NCBI RefSeq assembly: GCF_014205275.1
Contig: NZ_JACHND010000001.1
Coordinates: 1,054,001-1,118,000, forward strand
Source: Sphaerisporangium siamense
GTDB lineage: Bacteria; Actinomycetota; Actinomycetes; Streptosporangiales; Streptosporangiaceae
Reading direction: 5' to 3'
DNA length: 64,000 bases
Below are positions 1 through 8,920 of this stretch, in pieces; the first letter of the stretch is position 1, and each line of letters starts with the position of its first letter. A program made the position numbers and the translations under genes. The notes beneath the pieces were generated by a model. It searched no databases. It was given only the letters and a program-made list of their open reading frames with translations, and had not been told where the DNA came from.

Positions 1-49
1 GGGAACTACATGCCCTAGTTCACGACCCGGATGGTCGGCGCGCGTCGCC

Positions 50-81
50 GGCCGGGGCCGGACGAGCCGCCGGCCCCGGCC
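50..81. terminator. GC-rich hairpin, probable terminator of the gene upstream of the window
   Basis: A perfect 12-bp inverted repeat (arms at 50-61 and 70-81, 8-nt loop) lies 31 nt after an in-frame TAG at 16-18. The first five codons of the window in that frame read Gly-Asn-Tyr-Met-Pro, which may be the tail of a plus-strand gene cut off by the window edge. There is no U tract, as is common in high-GC actinobacteria. The tail itself is too short to identify. Confidence 0.5.
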
Positions 82-144
82 GACGACATCGCCCGACGGA
101 ATGCGCCGAACCGGTGGTCGTGAGAGCCGGCATGAGGAGGGAAA

Positions 145-795
145 ATGGCGCGAACGGCGCGTTCGTCCAAAGTCGACCAAGCCTACGAGATCATAAAGAA
201 CCGCATCACGGACGACACGTACGGGCCCGGCACCCGTCTCGTCTTCGACCAGGTGGCGCGCGACCTGGACATCAGTGCGGTCCCGGTCCGCGAGGCGGTC
301 CGCCGGCTGGAGGCCGAAGGGTGGGTGACCTACCAACTCAACGTCGGCGCCCAGGTGGCCAGCTTCGACGTCGAGCAGTACCGCGCCGCCATGGAGGCCC
401 TCGCCCTGCTGGAGGGCTACGCGACCGCCGCGGCCGTCCCGCACCTCGACGCCCAGACCCTGCACAAGGCGCACGCGCTCAACAAGAAGATGCGCACCAG
501 CCTGACCCGCTTCGACCCCCTCGCCTTCACCCGCCTCAACCACGACTTCCATGAGCTGCTGTGCGAGAAATGCCCGAACCTCCACGTACGCGGCCTACTT
601 GAACGAGAGTGGCAACGCCTCGACCTGCTCCGCCGAACCAGCTTCAGCATGATCCCCGCCCGCGCCGGCGAGTCAGTAGACGAACACGACACCCTCCTCC
701 ACCTGATCACCTCCGGCGCCGACCCCACGACGATCGAAACCTTCAGCCGCCGCCACAAACTCAACACCCTGCGCGCCGTGGCACAGCAGCCCTGA
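145..795 (+). CDS. GntR-family transcriptional regulator (FadR/FCD type)
   Basis: A 216-residue DNA-binding regulator. Residues about 10-75 form the winged helix of the GntR family, with the recognition segment PVREAVRRLEAEGWV. The remainder is a helical effector-binding domain of the FCD type, with candidate metal/ligand residues in the FTRLNHDFHELL segment and a later His in DEHDTLLHL. A strong ribosome binding site (GAGGAGGG, 133-140) precedes ATG at 145. The gene ends 9 bp before the convergent nuoN stop. It may control a metabolic target outside the window, since nothing ties it to the nuo genes except adjacency. The family call is firm and the effector unknown. Confidence 0.85.
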   Translation: MARTARSSKVDQAYEIIKNRITDDTYGPGTRLVFDQVARDLDISAVPVREAVRRLEAEGWVTYQLNVGAQVASFDVEQYRAAMEALALLEGYATAAAVPHLDAQTLHKAHALNKKMRTSLTRFDPLAFTRLNHDFHELLCEKCPNLHVRGLLEREWQRLDLLRRTSFSMIPARAGESVDEHDTLLHLITSGADPTTIETFSRRHKLNTLRAVAQQP

Positions 796-804
796 TACGC
801 CCGG

Positions 805-2220
805 TCACGGGAGCAGGGCGCCGGTGAAGAGCGGAAGGACGGCTCCGCCGGCGAGGCCGAGGGCTAGGGAGGAGGTGGCTGCGAGGTAGGCCGTTGTGGC
901 GGGCCAGTGGCCGGTGGTGGTGTGGGCGTTGGTCGGTACGGCGGGGTGGAAGAGGGGGGCGAGCCAGCGGAGGTAGTAGAAGAGGGAGGCGACGGTGTTG
1001 GCCACGGCGAGGGCGGCCAGCCAGGTGTAGCCGCCGTTGATGGCGGCGGTGAAGACTTCCAGTTTGCCGAGGAAGACGCCGGTGGGCGGGGTTCCCACCA
1101 GGCCGAGCAGGCAGACGACCAGGACGGCGGCCAGGGCGGGGCGGCTGCGGGCGAGGCCGCGGTAGTCGGCGAGGGTGCGGGCGTCCGGGAGTTCGGTGAC
1201 GACGGCGAACGCGCCGAGGTTGGTGAGGGCGTAGGCGGCGAGGTAGAACAACAGGGCCGGCTGGGCGAGGTCGGTGCGGGTGGCGACGGCCACGGCCATG
1301 AGCAGGTAGCCGACCTGGCTGATGGTGGAGTAGGCGAGCAGCCGCTTGACAGAGGTCTGGAAGAACGCGGCCAGGTTGCCGAGCGTCATGGACAGGGCGG
1401 CCAGCACGGCGAGCAGCAGCGGCCAGTTGACGTCACTCGCGGGCAGGGCCTGGTGCAGGAGCCGGAAGGCGGCGATCAGCCCGCCGATCTTGGGGAGGGT
1501 GGTGACGTACGCGGCGACGGGCGCCATGGCGCCGTCGGTCACGTCGGGCACCCAGAAGTGGGCCGGCACCCCGCCGATCTTGAACAGCAGTCCGGCCAGC
1601 ACCGCGACGAGGCCGACGGCGACCAGCCCGTAGGGGGCGGACGGCAGCGCTTGGCGCAGGTCTCCGTACAGGGTGGCGTGGCCGGCGGCGTAGAGGACGC
1701 TCACCCCGGCGAGCATGACGACGCCCGTCAGGGCTCCCATCAGGTAGTACTTCAGGGCGGCTTCGGTACTGGAGGCGTCCTTGGCGAAGCCGGCGAGCGC
1801 GTAGGCCGGGACGCTGGCGAGAAGGTAGCCCGCGAAGAGCGTCAGCAGGTCGTTGGCGCCGACCATGGCGAGGGTGCCCGCGCCGGTCAGGAGCAGCAGC
1901 ACGTAGTACTCGGTTTCGCGCTCATGCCCGCGCACGCTCTCCACCGACATGGCGCAGACGAGCAGCAAGGCGCCGAGCACGATCAGCCGTCCCGCGTCCG
2001 TGGCGGTGTCGACGGCGAACGTGCCGGAGAAGACCAGTTGTCCTCGCCCGCCGGCCATCGTGACGGCGGTGGCGGCGACGCCGGTCACGCAGGCCGCGGC
2101 GGCCAGGGCCGCGACGACCCACTGGCGGCGGCGGGGCAGCCATGACCCGGCGAGCAGGCCGGCGACGGCGGCGCCGAGCAGCGCCGTCTCGGGGATGAGG
2201 GCGGCGAGGTTCTCGTTCAC
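805..2220 (-). CDS. nuoN: NADH-quinone oxidoreductase subunit N-like, proton-pumping membrane subunit
   Basis: A 471-residue antiporter-like integral membrane subunit of complex I with about 14 hydrophobic segments. Typical family stretches are visible: KYYLMGALTG, the FKIGGVPAHFWVPDV segment carrying the lysine of the proton channel, and FQTSVKRLLAYSTISQVGY. It is the last gene of the nuo-like operon. Its GTG start at 2220 overlaps the nuoM stop by 4 nt (GTGA), so translation is probably coupled. In ordinary complex I this subunit sits near NuoA/J/K. No NADH-dehydrogenase module is encoded nearby, so the electron input is unknown. Confidence 0.93.
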   Translation of the reverse strand: MNENLAALIPETALLGAAVAGLLAGSWLPRRRQWVVAALAAAACVTGVAATAVTMAGGRGQLVFSGTFAVDTATDAGRLIVLGALLLVCAMSVESVRGHERETEYYVLLLLTGAGTLAMVGANDLLTLFAGYLLASVPAYALAGFAKDASSTEAALKYYLMGALTGVVMLAGVSVLYAAGHATLYGDLRQALPSAPYGLVAVGLVAVLAGLLFKIGGVPAHFWVPDVTDGAMAPVAAYVTTLPKIGGLIAAFRLLHQALPASDVNWPLLLAVLAALSMTLGNLAAFFQTSVKRLLAYSTISQVGYLLMAVAVATRTDLAQPALLFYLAAYALTNLGAFAVVTELPDARTLADYRGLARSRPALAAVLVVCLLGLVGTPPTGVFLGKLEVFTAAINGGYTWLAALAVANTVASLFYYLRWLAPLFHPAVPTNAHTTTGHWPATTAYLAATSSLALGLAGGAVLPLFTGALLP

Positions 2221-3719
2221 CGGGCGACCAGGCCCACCAACGTGCGGCTGGCCGGTTCGATGACGTCCAGCAGGAAGCGCGGCGCCACGCCGATGACCAG
2301 CCCGAGCGTCAGCAGCGGCGCGATGGAGAACGTCTCAGGGGCGACCAGGTCACGGAAGCCCCCGGCTCCGACGGAGGATGGCAGGCGGACGGAGCCCATG
2401 AACATGCCGCGCAGCGCCCTCAGGAACAGCGCGGCGGTGATGAGGATGCCGGTCAGGGCGATGGCGGTGGCCACCGCCTGCGAGGCGAGGCTGCCGGTGA
2501 AGATCTGGAACTCCGCGATGAAGCCGGAGAAGCCGGGTATGCCCAGGCTCGCGAACGCCGCGACACCGGTCGCGGTGGCCAGCTTCGGCGAGGGTGCGGC
2601 CAGTCCGGAGTACTGATCCATCTCGTAGGTGCCGCCCCGGTCGTAGAGCACGCCGGAGAGCAGGAAGAGAGCGGCGGTGAGCAGGCCGTGGCTGACCATC
2701 TGGGTGACGGCTCCGGTGACGGCCAGGGCACGGGCCTGGGCGTCGGTGCCCGCCAGCACGCCCGCGGCGCCGACGGCGAGGATGATGTAGCCCATGTGGT
2801 TGACGGACGTGTAGGCGATCATGCGTTTGAAGTGCGTCTGCCCCAGGGCCACCAGGGCTCCGTACACGGCGGAGACCGCGCCGACGACGATGAAGACCAT
2901 GGCGTAATCACGCCAGGTGCTCGGGAGCAGCGGCATCGCGACGCGGACGAAGCCGTAGGTGCCCATCTTCAGCAGGACGCCCGCGAGTATGGCGGACCCG
3001 GTCGCGGGCGCGTCGGTGTGCGCCGGAGGCAGCCAGGTGTGGAAGGGGACGGTCGGGGTCTTGACGGCCAGGCCGACGCCGATCGCCAGCAGGACCAGCG
3101 CCGCGTACGCGCCCCGGCCGGCCAGGGGGTTCGCCCGGGTCAGGTCGAGCATGTCGAAGGTGTGCGGCGTGGCGGCCAGGTACAGGCCGATGAAGCCGAG
3201 CAGCAGGGCGAGCGAGCCGATGAAGGTGTACAGGAAGAACTTGAGCGCCGCCGCACGGCCCTGCTCGCCGTGCCCCCAGCCCGCGATGACGAAGAACATG
3301 CCGACGATCGACAGGTCGAAGAAGACGAAGAACAAGATGAGGTCCAGCGCGACGAACAACCCCAGGCACACGGTCTGCAGGAAGAGGAACAGGCACGTGT
3401 AGGAGCGGACCCTGCGGTTCTCCCGCAGCGAGTACACGGCGACGGCGAGGAAGAGCAGGCAGGTGAGCGCCACCAGCGGCAGGGACAGGCCGTCCACGCC
3501 CACGTGATAGCTCACCCCGGCGCTCGGGATCCAGCGCACCCGCTGCTCGTACCGCAGGCCGCCGCCGGCGCCGAACCCCGCCCACAGGACGACGACGAGC
3601 GCCAGGTCGGCCGCGGCGGTGGCGATCCACACCCAGACGCGGGCACGGTCGGGAAGCCCGCGCGACACCAGCAGGACGGCGCACGCCAGCAGCGGCAGGA
3701 AGGTGACCACGGTGAGCAC
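2217..3719 (-). CDS. nuoM: NADH-quinone oxidoreductase subunit M-like, proton-pumping membrane subunit
   Basis: A 500-residue antiporter-like subunit with about 14 membrane segments. The family signature VKTPTVPFHTWLPPAHTDAP and the channel segment LLKMGTYGFVRV are present, as is the HFKRMIAYTSVNHMGY helix. The start is GTG at 3719, five bases after the nuoL stop. Length is normal for NuoM. It is expected to couple redox-driven conformational change to proton transport across the cytoplasmic membrane as part of the arm encoded at 805-8920. Confidence 0.94.
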   Translation of the reverse strand: MLTVVTFLPLLACAVLLVSRGLPDRARVWVWIATAAADLALVVVLWAGFGAGGGLRYEQRVRWIPSAGVSYHVGVDGLSLPLVALTCLLFLAVAVYSLRENRRVRSYTCLFLFLQTVCLGLFVALDLILFFVFFDLSIVGMFFVIAGWGHGEQGRAAALKFFLYTFIGSLALLLGFIGLYLAATPHTFDMLDLTRANPLAGRGAYAALVLLAIGVGLAVKTPTVPFHTWLPPAHTDAPATGSAILAGVLLKMGTYGFVRVAMPLLPSTWRDYAMVFIVVGAVSAVYGALVALGQTHFKRMIAYTSVNHMGYIILAVGAAGVLAGTDAQARALAVTGAVTQMVSHGLLTAALFLLSGVLYDRGGTYEMDQYSGLAAPSPKLATATGVAAFASLGIPGFSGFIAEFQIFTGSLASQAVATAIALTGILITAALFLRALRGMFMGSVRLPSSVGAGGFRDLVAPETFSIAPLLTLGLVIGVAPRFLLDVIEPASRTLVGLVAR

Positions 3720-3723
3720 GGGG

Positions 3724-5595
3724 TCACCTCACCAGCAGCAGGAGGAGGAGCAGCACCCCGAAACCGATCGCGGCCTGGACGTAGTACTGGTGCAGCAGGC
3801 CGGTCTGCGGACGACGCGCCCACCGGCCCAGCCGGCGCGCCCCGGCCGCGACCGCGCCGACCGACGCGTCGATCCCGTTGTCGTCGAAACGCGCCGAGAG
3901 CCGGGCGACGGTCATGCCCATCCGCCCGGCCCCCCGGACGGCGCCGTCGAGGACGCGGTCGTCGAAGGCGGCCAGCAGCCGGGCCAGTGCCATCACGGGC
4001 CGGGCCACCAGCGCGTGCGCGCCGTGGTCCAGCCCCAGCCAACGGACCGCCCATCGCCTGTGCTCCACCGGCATCACGACGTGGCGGCTCCGGCCCCACC
4101 AGGCGAACGCCGCGGCGGCGAGCGCGACGACCGCCGACAGGCCGAGCTCCCACCCGTGGGGGGAAGGTTCACCGGCGCCGCCGACGGCCGCGCGCAGCCA
4201 CGCGGAGAGCCCCGGAAGCGCGAACACTCCCAGCGTGGCGGCGGCGAACGCGAGCGCCACCAGCGGCGATGTCATCATCCGCGTGACGCGCCGGGTGCCC
4301 TGGCGCTCGGTGTCATAGCCGTCCCCGGCGTTCGCGGGCGGCGGGCGCCACACGTACCACAGCGCTTTGACGCTGTAGAGCGCCGAGACGGCGGCCGCCG
4401 CCAGGCCGACGCCGTACAGCCAGAGGCCGCGCTCCACGGCCGCGGCCAGGATCTCGTCCTTGGTGGCCCACAGCGACAGCGGCGGGAGCCCAGCCAGGGT
4501 CAGCGCCCCCGTGGTGAAGGCGGCACCGGTGACGGGGTAGGTTCTGGCCGCGCCGCGCAGCGCGGGAAGCTGTTTGGTGCCGAGGGCGGTCAGCCAGGCC
4601 CCGGCGGCCAGGAACAGCCCGGCCTTGGTCGCGGCGTGGGCCATGAGCTGCATGGTTCCGCCGACGACGGCGCCGCTTCCGGCGGCGAGCACCATGAATC
4701 CCACCTGGGCGGCGGTGGAGGCCGCGAGCAGTTGCTTGAGATCGGTCTGCGCGACCGCGACGAGCCCCAGGACCAGCGCGGTGACGGCGCCGGCCCAGGC
4801 GACGAACGGCTCGGCCCAGCCGGTGGCGGCGAGCAGCGGCTCCAGCCGCAGCAGGAGGTAGGCGCCGGCGGCGACCATGGTGGCCGAGTGCAGCAGCGCG
4901 GAGACCGGGCTCGGGCCCTGCATCGCCCGCGAGAGCCAGAACGAGAAGGGCAGTTGCGCGGATTTGCCCAACGCGGCGAGCACGACTCCGGCGGTGACCA
5001 CGTGCAGCCAGGGCGACGCGGCGGCCGGCAACGCGTTCAGGCTCAGCGTGCCGACGCCGCCGGCCAGCGCCGCCCCGGCGGCGAGATAGAGCCCGAGGTC
5101 GGCGGTCCTGGTGGTGAGGAACGCGATGTCGGCCGCGCGCACCCGCTCGCGCCGGCGCCACCAGTATCCGATCAGCGCCCAGCTCATGGCCCCCATCACC
5201 TCCCACGCCATCAGGAGCACCGGCAGCGTGGTGGCGGTGACGGTCACGAGCATGGCGCCGGCGAAGATCAGCATGAGCCCGAAGAACCGGCCCCGGTTCT
5301 CGCCGCCGCCGAACTCGCCCGCGGAGAAGACGAGCACGGCGACGGTCACCGCGGCGACCGTGACCACCATGACGGCGGACAGGCCGTCCACGTCCAGCCC
5401 GGCGCGGATCCCGGCGAAGAGCGGCGCGCTCGCCCGGGGCCGCAGCGCCGCCGCGGCGACGGCGAGGGCGAGCGTCGCCCCGGCCGCGGCGACGCCCAGC
5501 GCGGGGACGTACCGGTCGACGTGGTGCCCCGCGAGGGCGAGCCACGCGCCGGCGACCAGGGGGACGGCGACGAGCGCCCACAGGAGCGCGCTCAT
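3724..5595 (-). CDS. nuoL: NADH-quinone oxidoreductase subunit L-like, distal proton-pumping subunit
   Basis: A 623-residue antiporter-like subunit. The segments LGKSAQLPFSFWLSRAMQGP and SPVSALLHSATMVAAGAYL are diagnostic for NuoL, and TDLKQLLAASTAAQVGFMVL follows. The C-terminus ends in a hydrophobic run after about 70 polar residues, consistent with the long lateral helix and last membrane helix of NuoL. The reading frame stays open upstream, but the ATG at 5595 overlapping the nuoK stop (ATGA) is the sensible start. Length is normal for the family. Confidence 0.94.
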   Translation of the reverse strand: MSALLWALVAVPLVAGAWLALAGHHVDRYVPALGVAAAGATLALAVAAAALRPRASAPLFAGIRAGLDVDGLSAVMVVTVAAVTVAVLVFSAGEFGGGENRGRFFGLMLIFAGAMLVTVTATTLPVLLMAWEVMGAMSWALIGYWWRRRERVRAADIAFLTTRTADLGLYLAAGAALAGGVGTLSLNALPAAASPWLHVVTAGVVLAALGKSAQLPFSFWLSRAMQGPSPVSALLHSATMVAAGAYLLLRLEPLLAATGWAEPFVAWAGAVTALVLGLVAVAQTDLKQLLAASTAAQVGFMVLAAGSGAVVGGTMQLMAHAATKAGLFLAAGAWLTALGTKQLPALRGAARTYPVTGAAFTTGALTLAGLPPLSLWATKDEILAAAVERGLWLYGVGLAAAAVSALYSVKALWYVWRPPPANAGDGYDTERQGTRRVTRMMTSPLVALAFAAATLGVFALPGLSAWLRAAVGGAGEPSPHGWELGLSAVVALAAAAFAWWGRSRHVVMPVEHRRWAVRWLGLDHGAHALVARPVMALARLLAAFDDRVLDGAVRGAGRMGMTVARLSARFDDNGIDASVGAVAAGARRLGRWARRPQTGLLHQYYVQAAIGFGVLLLLLLLVR

Positions 5596-5897
5596 CCTTC
5601 GAGATCCTTGGCCATGTCCGTCATGTCGATCTGACGGGTCCGGAAGATGGCGGTGGTGACGGCGAAGCCCATGGCCATCTCGACGGCCATCGCCACGACG
5701 GCGGCCACGACGATGACCTGCCCGCTCGCCGCGGCGGGCGCGAGAAAGCGCCAGAACGCGGCGGCGCCGACGATGACGCCGCCGATCATCAGCTCGATCC
5801 CCATCATGATCATCACGATGGACTGCTGGGTCAGCGCGCCGAACAGGCCGATCGCGAAGAGCCCCGCGGCCAGCAGGAGGACCAGGTGCAGGGTCAT
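5592..5897 (-). CDS. nuoK: NADH-quinone oxidoreductase subunit K-like
   Basis: A 101-residue protein with three membrane helices, the normal NuoK size and topology. The conserved membrane glutamates appear in the MMGIELMIGG and AMAVEMAMGF helices; these two acidic residues are needed for proton transfer in the family. It overlaps nuoJ upstream and nuoL downstream by 4 nt each, so the three are almost certainly translated together. Confidence 0.94.
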   Translation of the reverse strand: MTLHLVLLLAAGLFAIGLFGALTQQSIVMIMMGIELMIGGVIVGAAAFWRFLAPAAASGQVIVVAAVVAMAVEMAMGFAVTTAIFRTRQIDMTDMAKDLEG

Positions 5898-6463
5898 CGG
5901 CCCACCCCTCCGCCGGCGGGGTCACGCGGCGGGCGCCGGTCGAGGTCGTCGCCGAACCGGTCGTAGCGTCCGCGGCGGGTGGACAGCACGATCGCGCCCA
6001 CGATCGTGGCCAGCAGGGCGAACCCGAGCACGATCATCGTCAGCATCTGCGCCCCCATGAGGGACTCGCCCACCTGGAACGTCGTGTCCGGCGGCGGCGA
6101 GCCGGCCCGCCGCGGCCAGGGCACCAGGAAGATCCCGGCGGCCAGCGCCACGAAGACGGTGCCGCTGACGGCCAGGGAGCCGCCTTTGTTGTGCAACATC
6201 GACATCGGCGTCAGGCCCGCCGGGTTCATCATGTAAGCGATCATGAACACCGCCATGATGGCCATCTCCATGACCATCATCAGGATGGTGACGACCCCCA
6301 GGTACGGCAGTCCCAGCAGCACCACCTCGCCGCCCACGCAGATCAGCGACGTCAGCAGGGCGATCGTCGCCCTGGCCATGGAGGTGAAGCGGAACACCAG
6401 CCCGCCGCTGACCAGGGCCAGCACCCCGAGGACCCAGAACGACGCCACCACCACGAGTGCCAC
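5894..6463 (-). CDS. nuoJ: NADH-quinone oxidoreductase subunit J-like
   Basis: A 189-residue membrane protein with five hydrophobic helices. The LPYLGVVTILMMVMEMAIMA segment corresponds to the pi-bulge helix of NuoJ. The C-terminal 30 residues are polar and Arg/Asp-rich. The start is GTG at 6463, three bases after the nuoH stop region. It occupies the usual place between H and K, although NuoI, normally between H and J, is absent here. Confidence 0.91.
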   Translation of the reverse strand: MALVVVASFWVLGVLALVSGGLVFRFTSMARATIALLTSLICVGGEVVLLGLPYLGVVTILMMVMEMAIMAVFMIAYMMNPAGLTPMSMLHNKGGSLAVSGTVFVALAAGIFLVPWPRRAGSPPPDTTFQVGESLMGAQMLTMIVLGFALLATIVGAIVLSTRRGRYDRFGDDLDRRPPRDPAGGGVGR

Positions 6464-6466
6464 CCC

Positions 6467-7399
6467 CTAACGGCTGTTCAGGACGACCAGCGCCGGGACG
6501 AACGCCTGAAGGATGGACAACGGCAGGACGACAACCCAGGCGAACTCCACATAGCGGTCGGCGCGGATCAACGGGAGCCGCCGTCGTACCCAGACCAGCA
6601 GGGCGAGCACGGCCAAGGTCTTGATCACCGACCACGTCCAGGCGGGCAGTACGGGGCCGGAGCCGCCGCCGAGGAACAGCGGGACGGCCATGGCCGATCC
6701 CGCCGCCAGCAGCAGCCACCGGCCCGCCGACAGCAGCAGCCGGTCGGCGCCGGACGCCTCGCCGAGCAGCCCTCCGGCGATGTCCCGGCCGGTCGGGTAG
6801 GCGAAGCACCCGAAGAAGCTGAACGCCAGCACGCCCGCGAGGTACACCACGAACGCCAGCGGCATCCACACCACGAACCACAGACGGCCCTGAGCGGCGA
6901 CGATGTCGCCGACCCGCAGCGACTCGGCCCCGATGGCGGGCGTCATGAGCGCGAACATCAACGGAAGTTCGTACGCGAGTCCCTGCGCGAGGAAGCGGTA
7001 CCCGCCGATGAGGCTGAACACGGCGTTCGGCCCCCAGCCGGCCAGCCACAGCCCGGCCCAGGTCAGCACTTCCATCGCGTTGAACCACACGACGCCCACC
7101 GCCAGGTCGGCGACCGCCGTGTTCCCGACGGGGACGACCAGAACGGCCAGCACCGCCGCCACGGGCACCGTGATCACGCCGATCCGCCACAGCGGCACGT
7201 CGGAAGCGGGCAGCCGGCGGGATTGCGCCACGAGGAGGCGCGGCACTTCCAGCAGGGGACGGACCGGCATGCCCATGGTGATCGGCCGTCCGGCGTCCCG
7301 CGCGGACAGCGCGGCGTCACAGACCACCGCGCTCAGCGCGAAGGCCACCAGGAGGGCCGGGACCGCGAACAGGCCCCACCACGGCGTGACCTCACCCAT
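6467..7399 (-). CDS. nuoH: NADH-quinone oxidoreductase subunit H-like, quinone-site membrane subunit
   Basis: A 310-residue protein with about eight membrane helices. It carries the GWGPNAVFSLIGGYRFLAQG segment and the YELPLMFALMTP helix whose glutamate belongs to the quinone-site proton path. The later FGCFAYPTGRDIAGG loop resembles the acidic loop of NuoH but is shortened (canonical subunits carry several acidic residues around this loop). ATG at 7399 overlaps the stop of the fused NuoB/D-like gene by 8 bp. Because NuoH normally docks NuoB and NuoD, its pairing with the degenerate fusion protein upstream is notable. Confidence 0.88.
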   Translation of the reverse strand: MGEVTPWWGLFAVPALLVAFALSAVVCDAALSARDAGRPITMGMPVRPLLEVPRLLVAQSRRLPASDVPLWRIGVITVPVAAVLAVLVVPVGNTAVADLAVGVVWFNAMEVLTWAGLWLAGWGPNAVFSLIGGYRFLAQGLAYELPLMFALMTPAIGAESLRVGDIVAAQGRLWFVVWMPLAFVVYLAGVLAFSFFGCFAYPTGRDIAGGLLGEASGADRLLLSAGRWLLLAAGSAMAVPLFLGGGSGPVLPAWTWSVIKTLAVLALLVWVRRRLPLIRADRYVEFAWVVVLPLSILQAFVPALVVLNSR

Positions 7400-8579
7400 G
7401 GGCGGCTTCCGCGGGCCGCGCCGCCAGTTCGTCCGGGTCGGGATCGAGGCTGGCCACGATCAGCCGGGCCGCGGCCAGTTCGGCGCCCTCCAGCAGCGCC
7501 GGCAGCACCGCGGCCAAGGCCGCCGACGGCGATCGCGGGCCGCGCGCCAGGCCACGCGGGCCCGCGTCGCGCGTGGGATCGAGCGGGCCCGGTTCCTCCA
7601 GCCGATCCAGGTCCTCCAGGACGGCGGTGAGCCACAGCCGGTAGCGGGCCGTCACGTCGCCGTCCGCCCGCGCCGCCGGCCCGCCGACGCCCGCGGCCGC
7701 CGCCTCGCCCGCCGGCAGCGGGCCCAGGCCGCGGGTCATCCAGGACAGCGTGCGCGACCGGCCGGCCCGCCGCGCGAAACGCCGGACGCCCGGTCCGACC
7801 CTCGCGGGTTCCGCGCCGTCCAGAAGCTCGTCGCGCAACCGCCGCGCGGTCGTGGCCGCCGCCGGCCAGCCTGCCACGGACAGCAGCCGTCCCAAGCTGT
7901 CGAGGTGGCCGGCGGCCCGGCGCCGGCTCGCCTCCCCGGTGGTGACCCGCTCCCCCGCGGCGGCACGGGCCCACGGTTCGGTCCAGAAGGGCGGCGCGTG
8001 GCTCGGCGCGGGCTCCGCGAGCACGGCCCGCTGGATGACGTCGCCCTGCACGGTGACGCGCAGGGTCAGGCCGCCCGGCCAGTCGGCGAGGAACGGCCCG
8101 AGGGCGACGTGCAGCCGGTCGAGCGTCAGCCCGTCGCGGTCGGGGCCCTGCTCGGCCATCGGCAACCCGGCCGGCATCTCCGTCTCGCCGTTCCCGTCAC
8201 CGCTGTCGCCGCCCGTGTCGTCCTCGTGTTCTCGGCCCGGGTCCCGTCCGGCGTCGGTGACGGGCGCGGCCGGGCCGGCCACGTGAGAGCGGGCCGCTTC
8301 GATGGCCCCGGCGACGTCGTCGGCGTCGTCCACCTGTGTCCGGACGCGCGGGGCGGGCATGTCCCGCCACAGCCGGTCGAGCGCCGGCGCCAGCTCCGGA
8401 CCGCAAGGACCCGCGACGAGCAGGATGTCGGCGTCGGCCGGGGTGAGCGCGAGCGGAAGGTCGCGCAGGCGCAGTTCCCGTTCCGCCGCCAGCCGTACCC
8501 GCGTGCCACCGGGCGGCGTGGCCAGCAGCACGTGCGGACGGGCGGCCACGGCGCGCAGCAGCACGGCGGTCAGGTCCAT
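7392..8579 (-). CDS. Fused, cysteine-poor NuoB-like/NuoD-like protein of the nuo operon
   Basis: A 395-residue cytoplasmic protein starting at ATG 8579, overlapping nuoA. I align residues about 40-80 with the NuoB/PSST fold: ADILLVAGPCGPELAPALDR matches the DVLIVAGxVTxxMAPALxx pattern. The cysteines that hold cluster N2 are missing, with only one Cys in this part. After a Gly/Asp-rich linker (about 115-150), LDRLHVALGPFLADWPGGLT and TLRVTVQGDVIQRA resemble the start of NuoD (LNMGPQHPSTHGVLRLxLELDGE), again without the His-rich loop. Near the end GDVTARYRLWLTAVLEDLDR matches GDVxxRYxxRLxExxxSL. Alignment is by eye; function is inferred to be a structural dock rather than an electron carrier. 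Confidence 0.6.
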   Translation of the reverse strand: MDLTAVLLRAVAARPHVLLATPPGGTRVRLAAERELRLRDLPLALTPADADILLVAGPCGPELAPALDRLWRDMPAPRVRTQVDDADDVAGAIEAARSHVAGPAAPVTDAGRDPGREHEDDTGGDSGDGNGETEMPAGLPMAEQGPDRDGLTLDRLHVALGPFLADWPGGLTLRVTVQGDVIQRAVLAEPAPSHAPPFWTEPWARAAAGERVTTGEASRRRAAGHLDSLGRLLSVAGWPAAATTARRLRDELLDGAEPARVGPGVRRFARRAGRSRTLSWMTRGLGPLPAGEAAAAGVGGPAARADGDVTARYRLWLTAVLEDLDRLEEPGPLDPTRDAGPRGLARGPRSPSAALAAVLPALLEGAELAAARLIVASLDPDPDELAARPAEAAHG

Positions 8580-8920
8580 CGCAGCGCGCCCTCCCGCCAC
8601 GCGTAGGTGACACCGGCGAGGAGGATCACCAGGAAGACGAACATCTCGATCACGGCGCCGAGGCCGACGGCGGAGATGACCCGCACCCACGGGTACATGA
8701 ACACCATCTCCATGTCGAAGGCCAGGAACAGCATCGTCACCGGGTACCAGCGCACGTGGAACCTGCTCACCGCGTGCTCGGCCGGCGCCAGCCCGGACTC
8801 GAAGGGGCAGGCGGCCACCGGGACGGCGCTCACCCGCGCCCACCGGGCCGCGCCGTAGGTCACACCGACCATGAGCAGCGCGAACCCCAGCAGCGACACG
8901 GCAGCGGCCAATCCGCTCAA
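8570..8920 (-). CDS. nuoA: NADH-quinone oxidoreductase subunit A-like
   Basis: A 116-residue protein with three membrane helices, the family size. It retains the conserved cysteine loop (ACPFESGLAP) and the FHVRWYPVTMLFLAFDMEMV segment with the acidic residues typical of NuoA/subunit 3. It is the first gene of the nuo-like operon and its stop overlaps the start of the NuoB/D-like gene. The promoter must lie between here and the ECF sigma gene at 9199. Confidence 0.93.
   Translation of the reverse strand: MSGLAAAVSLLGFALLMVGVTYGAARWARVSAVPVAACPFESGLAPAEHAVSRFHVRWYPVTMLFLAFDMEMVFMYPWVRVISAVGLGAVIEMFVFLVILLAGVTYAWREGALRWT

Noticed and set aside
114..554. 146-codon frame overlapping the GntR gene
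   Set aside because: Arg/Pro-rich shadow in another frame; the GntR product has clear domains and a strong ribosome binding site.
907..2145. Long plus-strand open frame opposite nuoN (and similar frames opposite nuoM, nuoL, the LanB, YcaO and ABC genes)
   Set aside because: Gly/Arg/Gln-rich low-complexity translations without family motifs; they mirror third-position GC of real genes on the other strand.
805..8920. Complete NADH dehydrogenase operon
   Set aside because: NuoC, E, F, G and I are absent and the NuoB/D-like protein lacks the cluster ligands.
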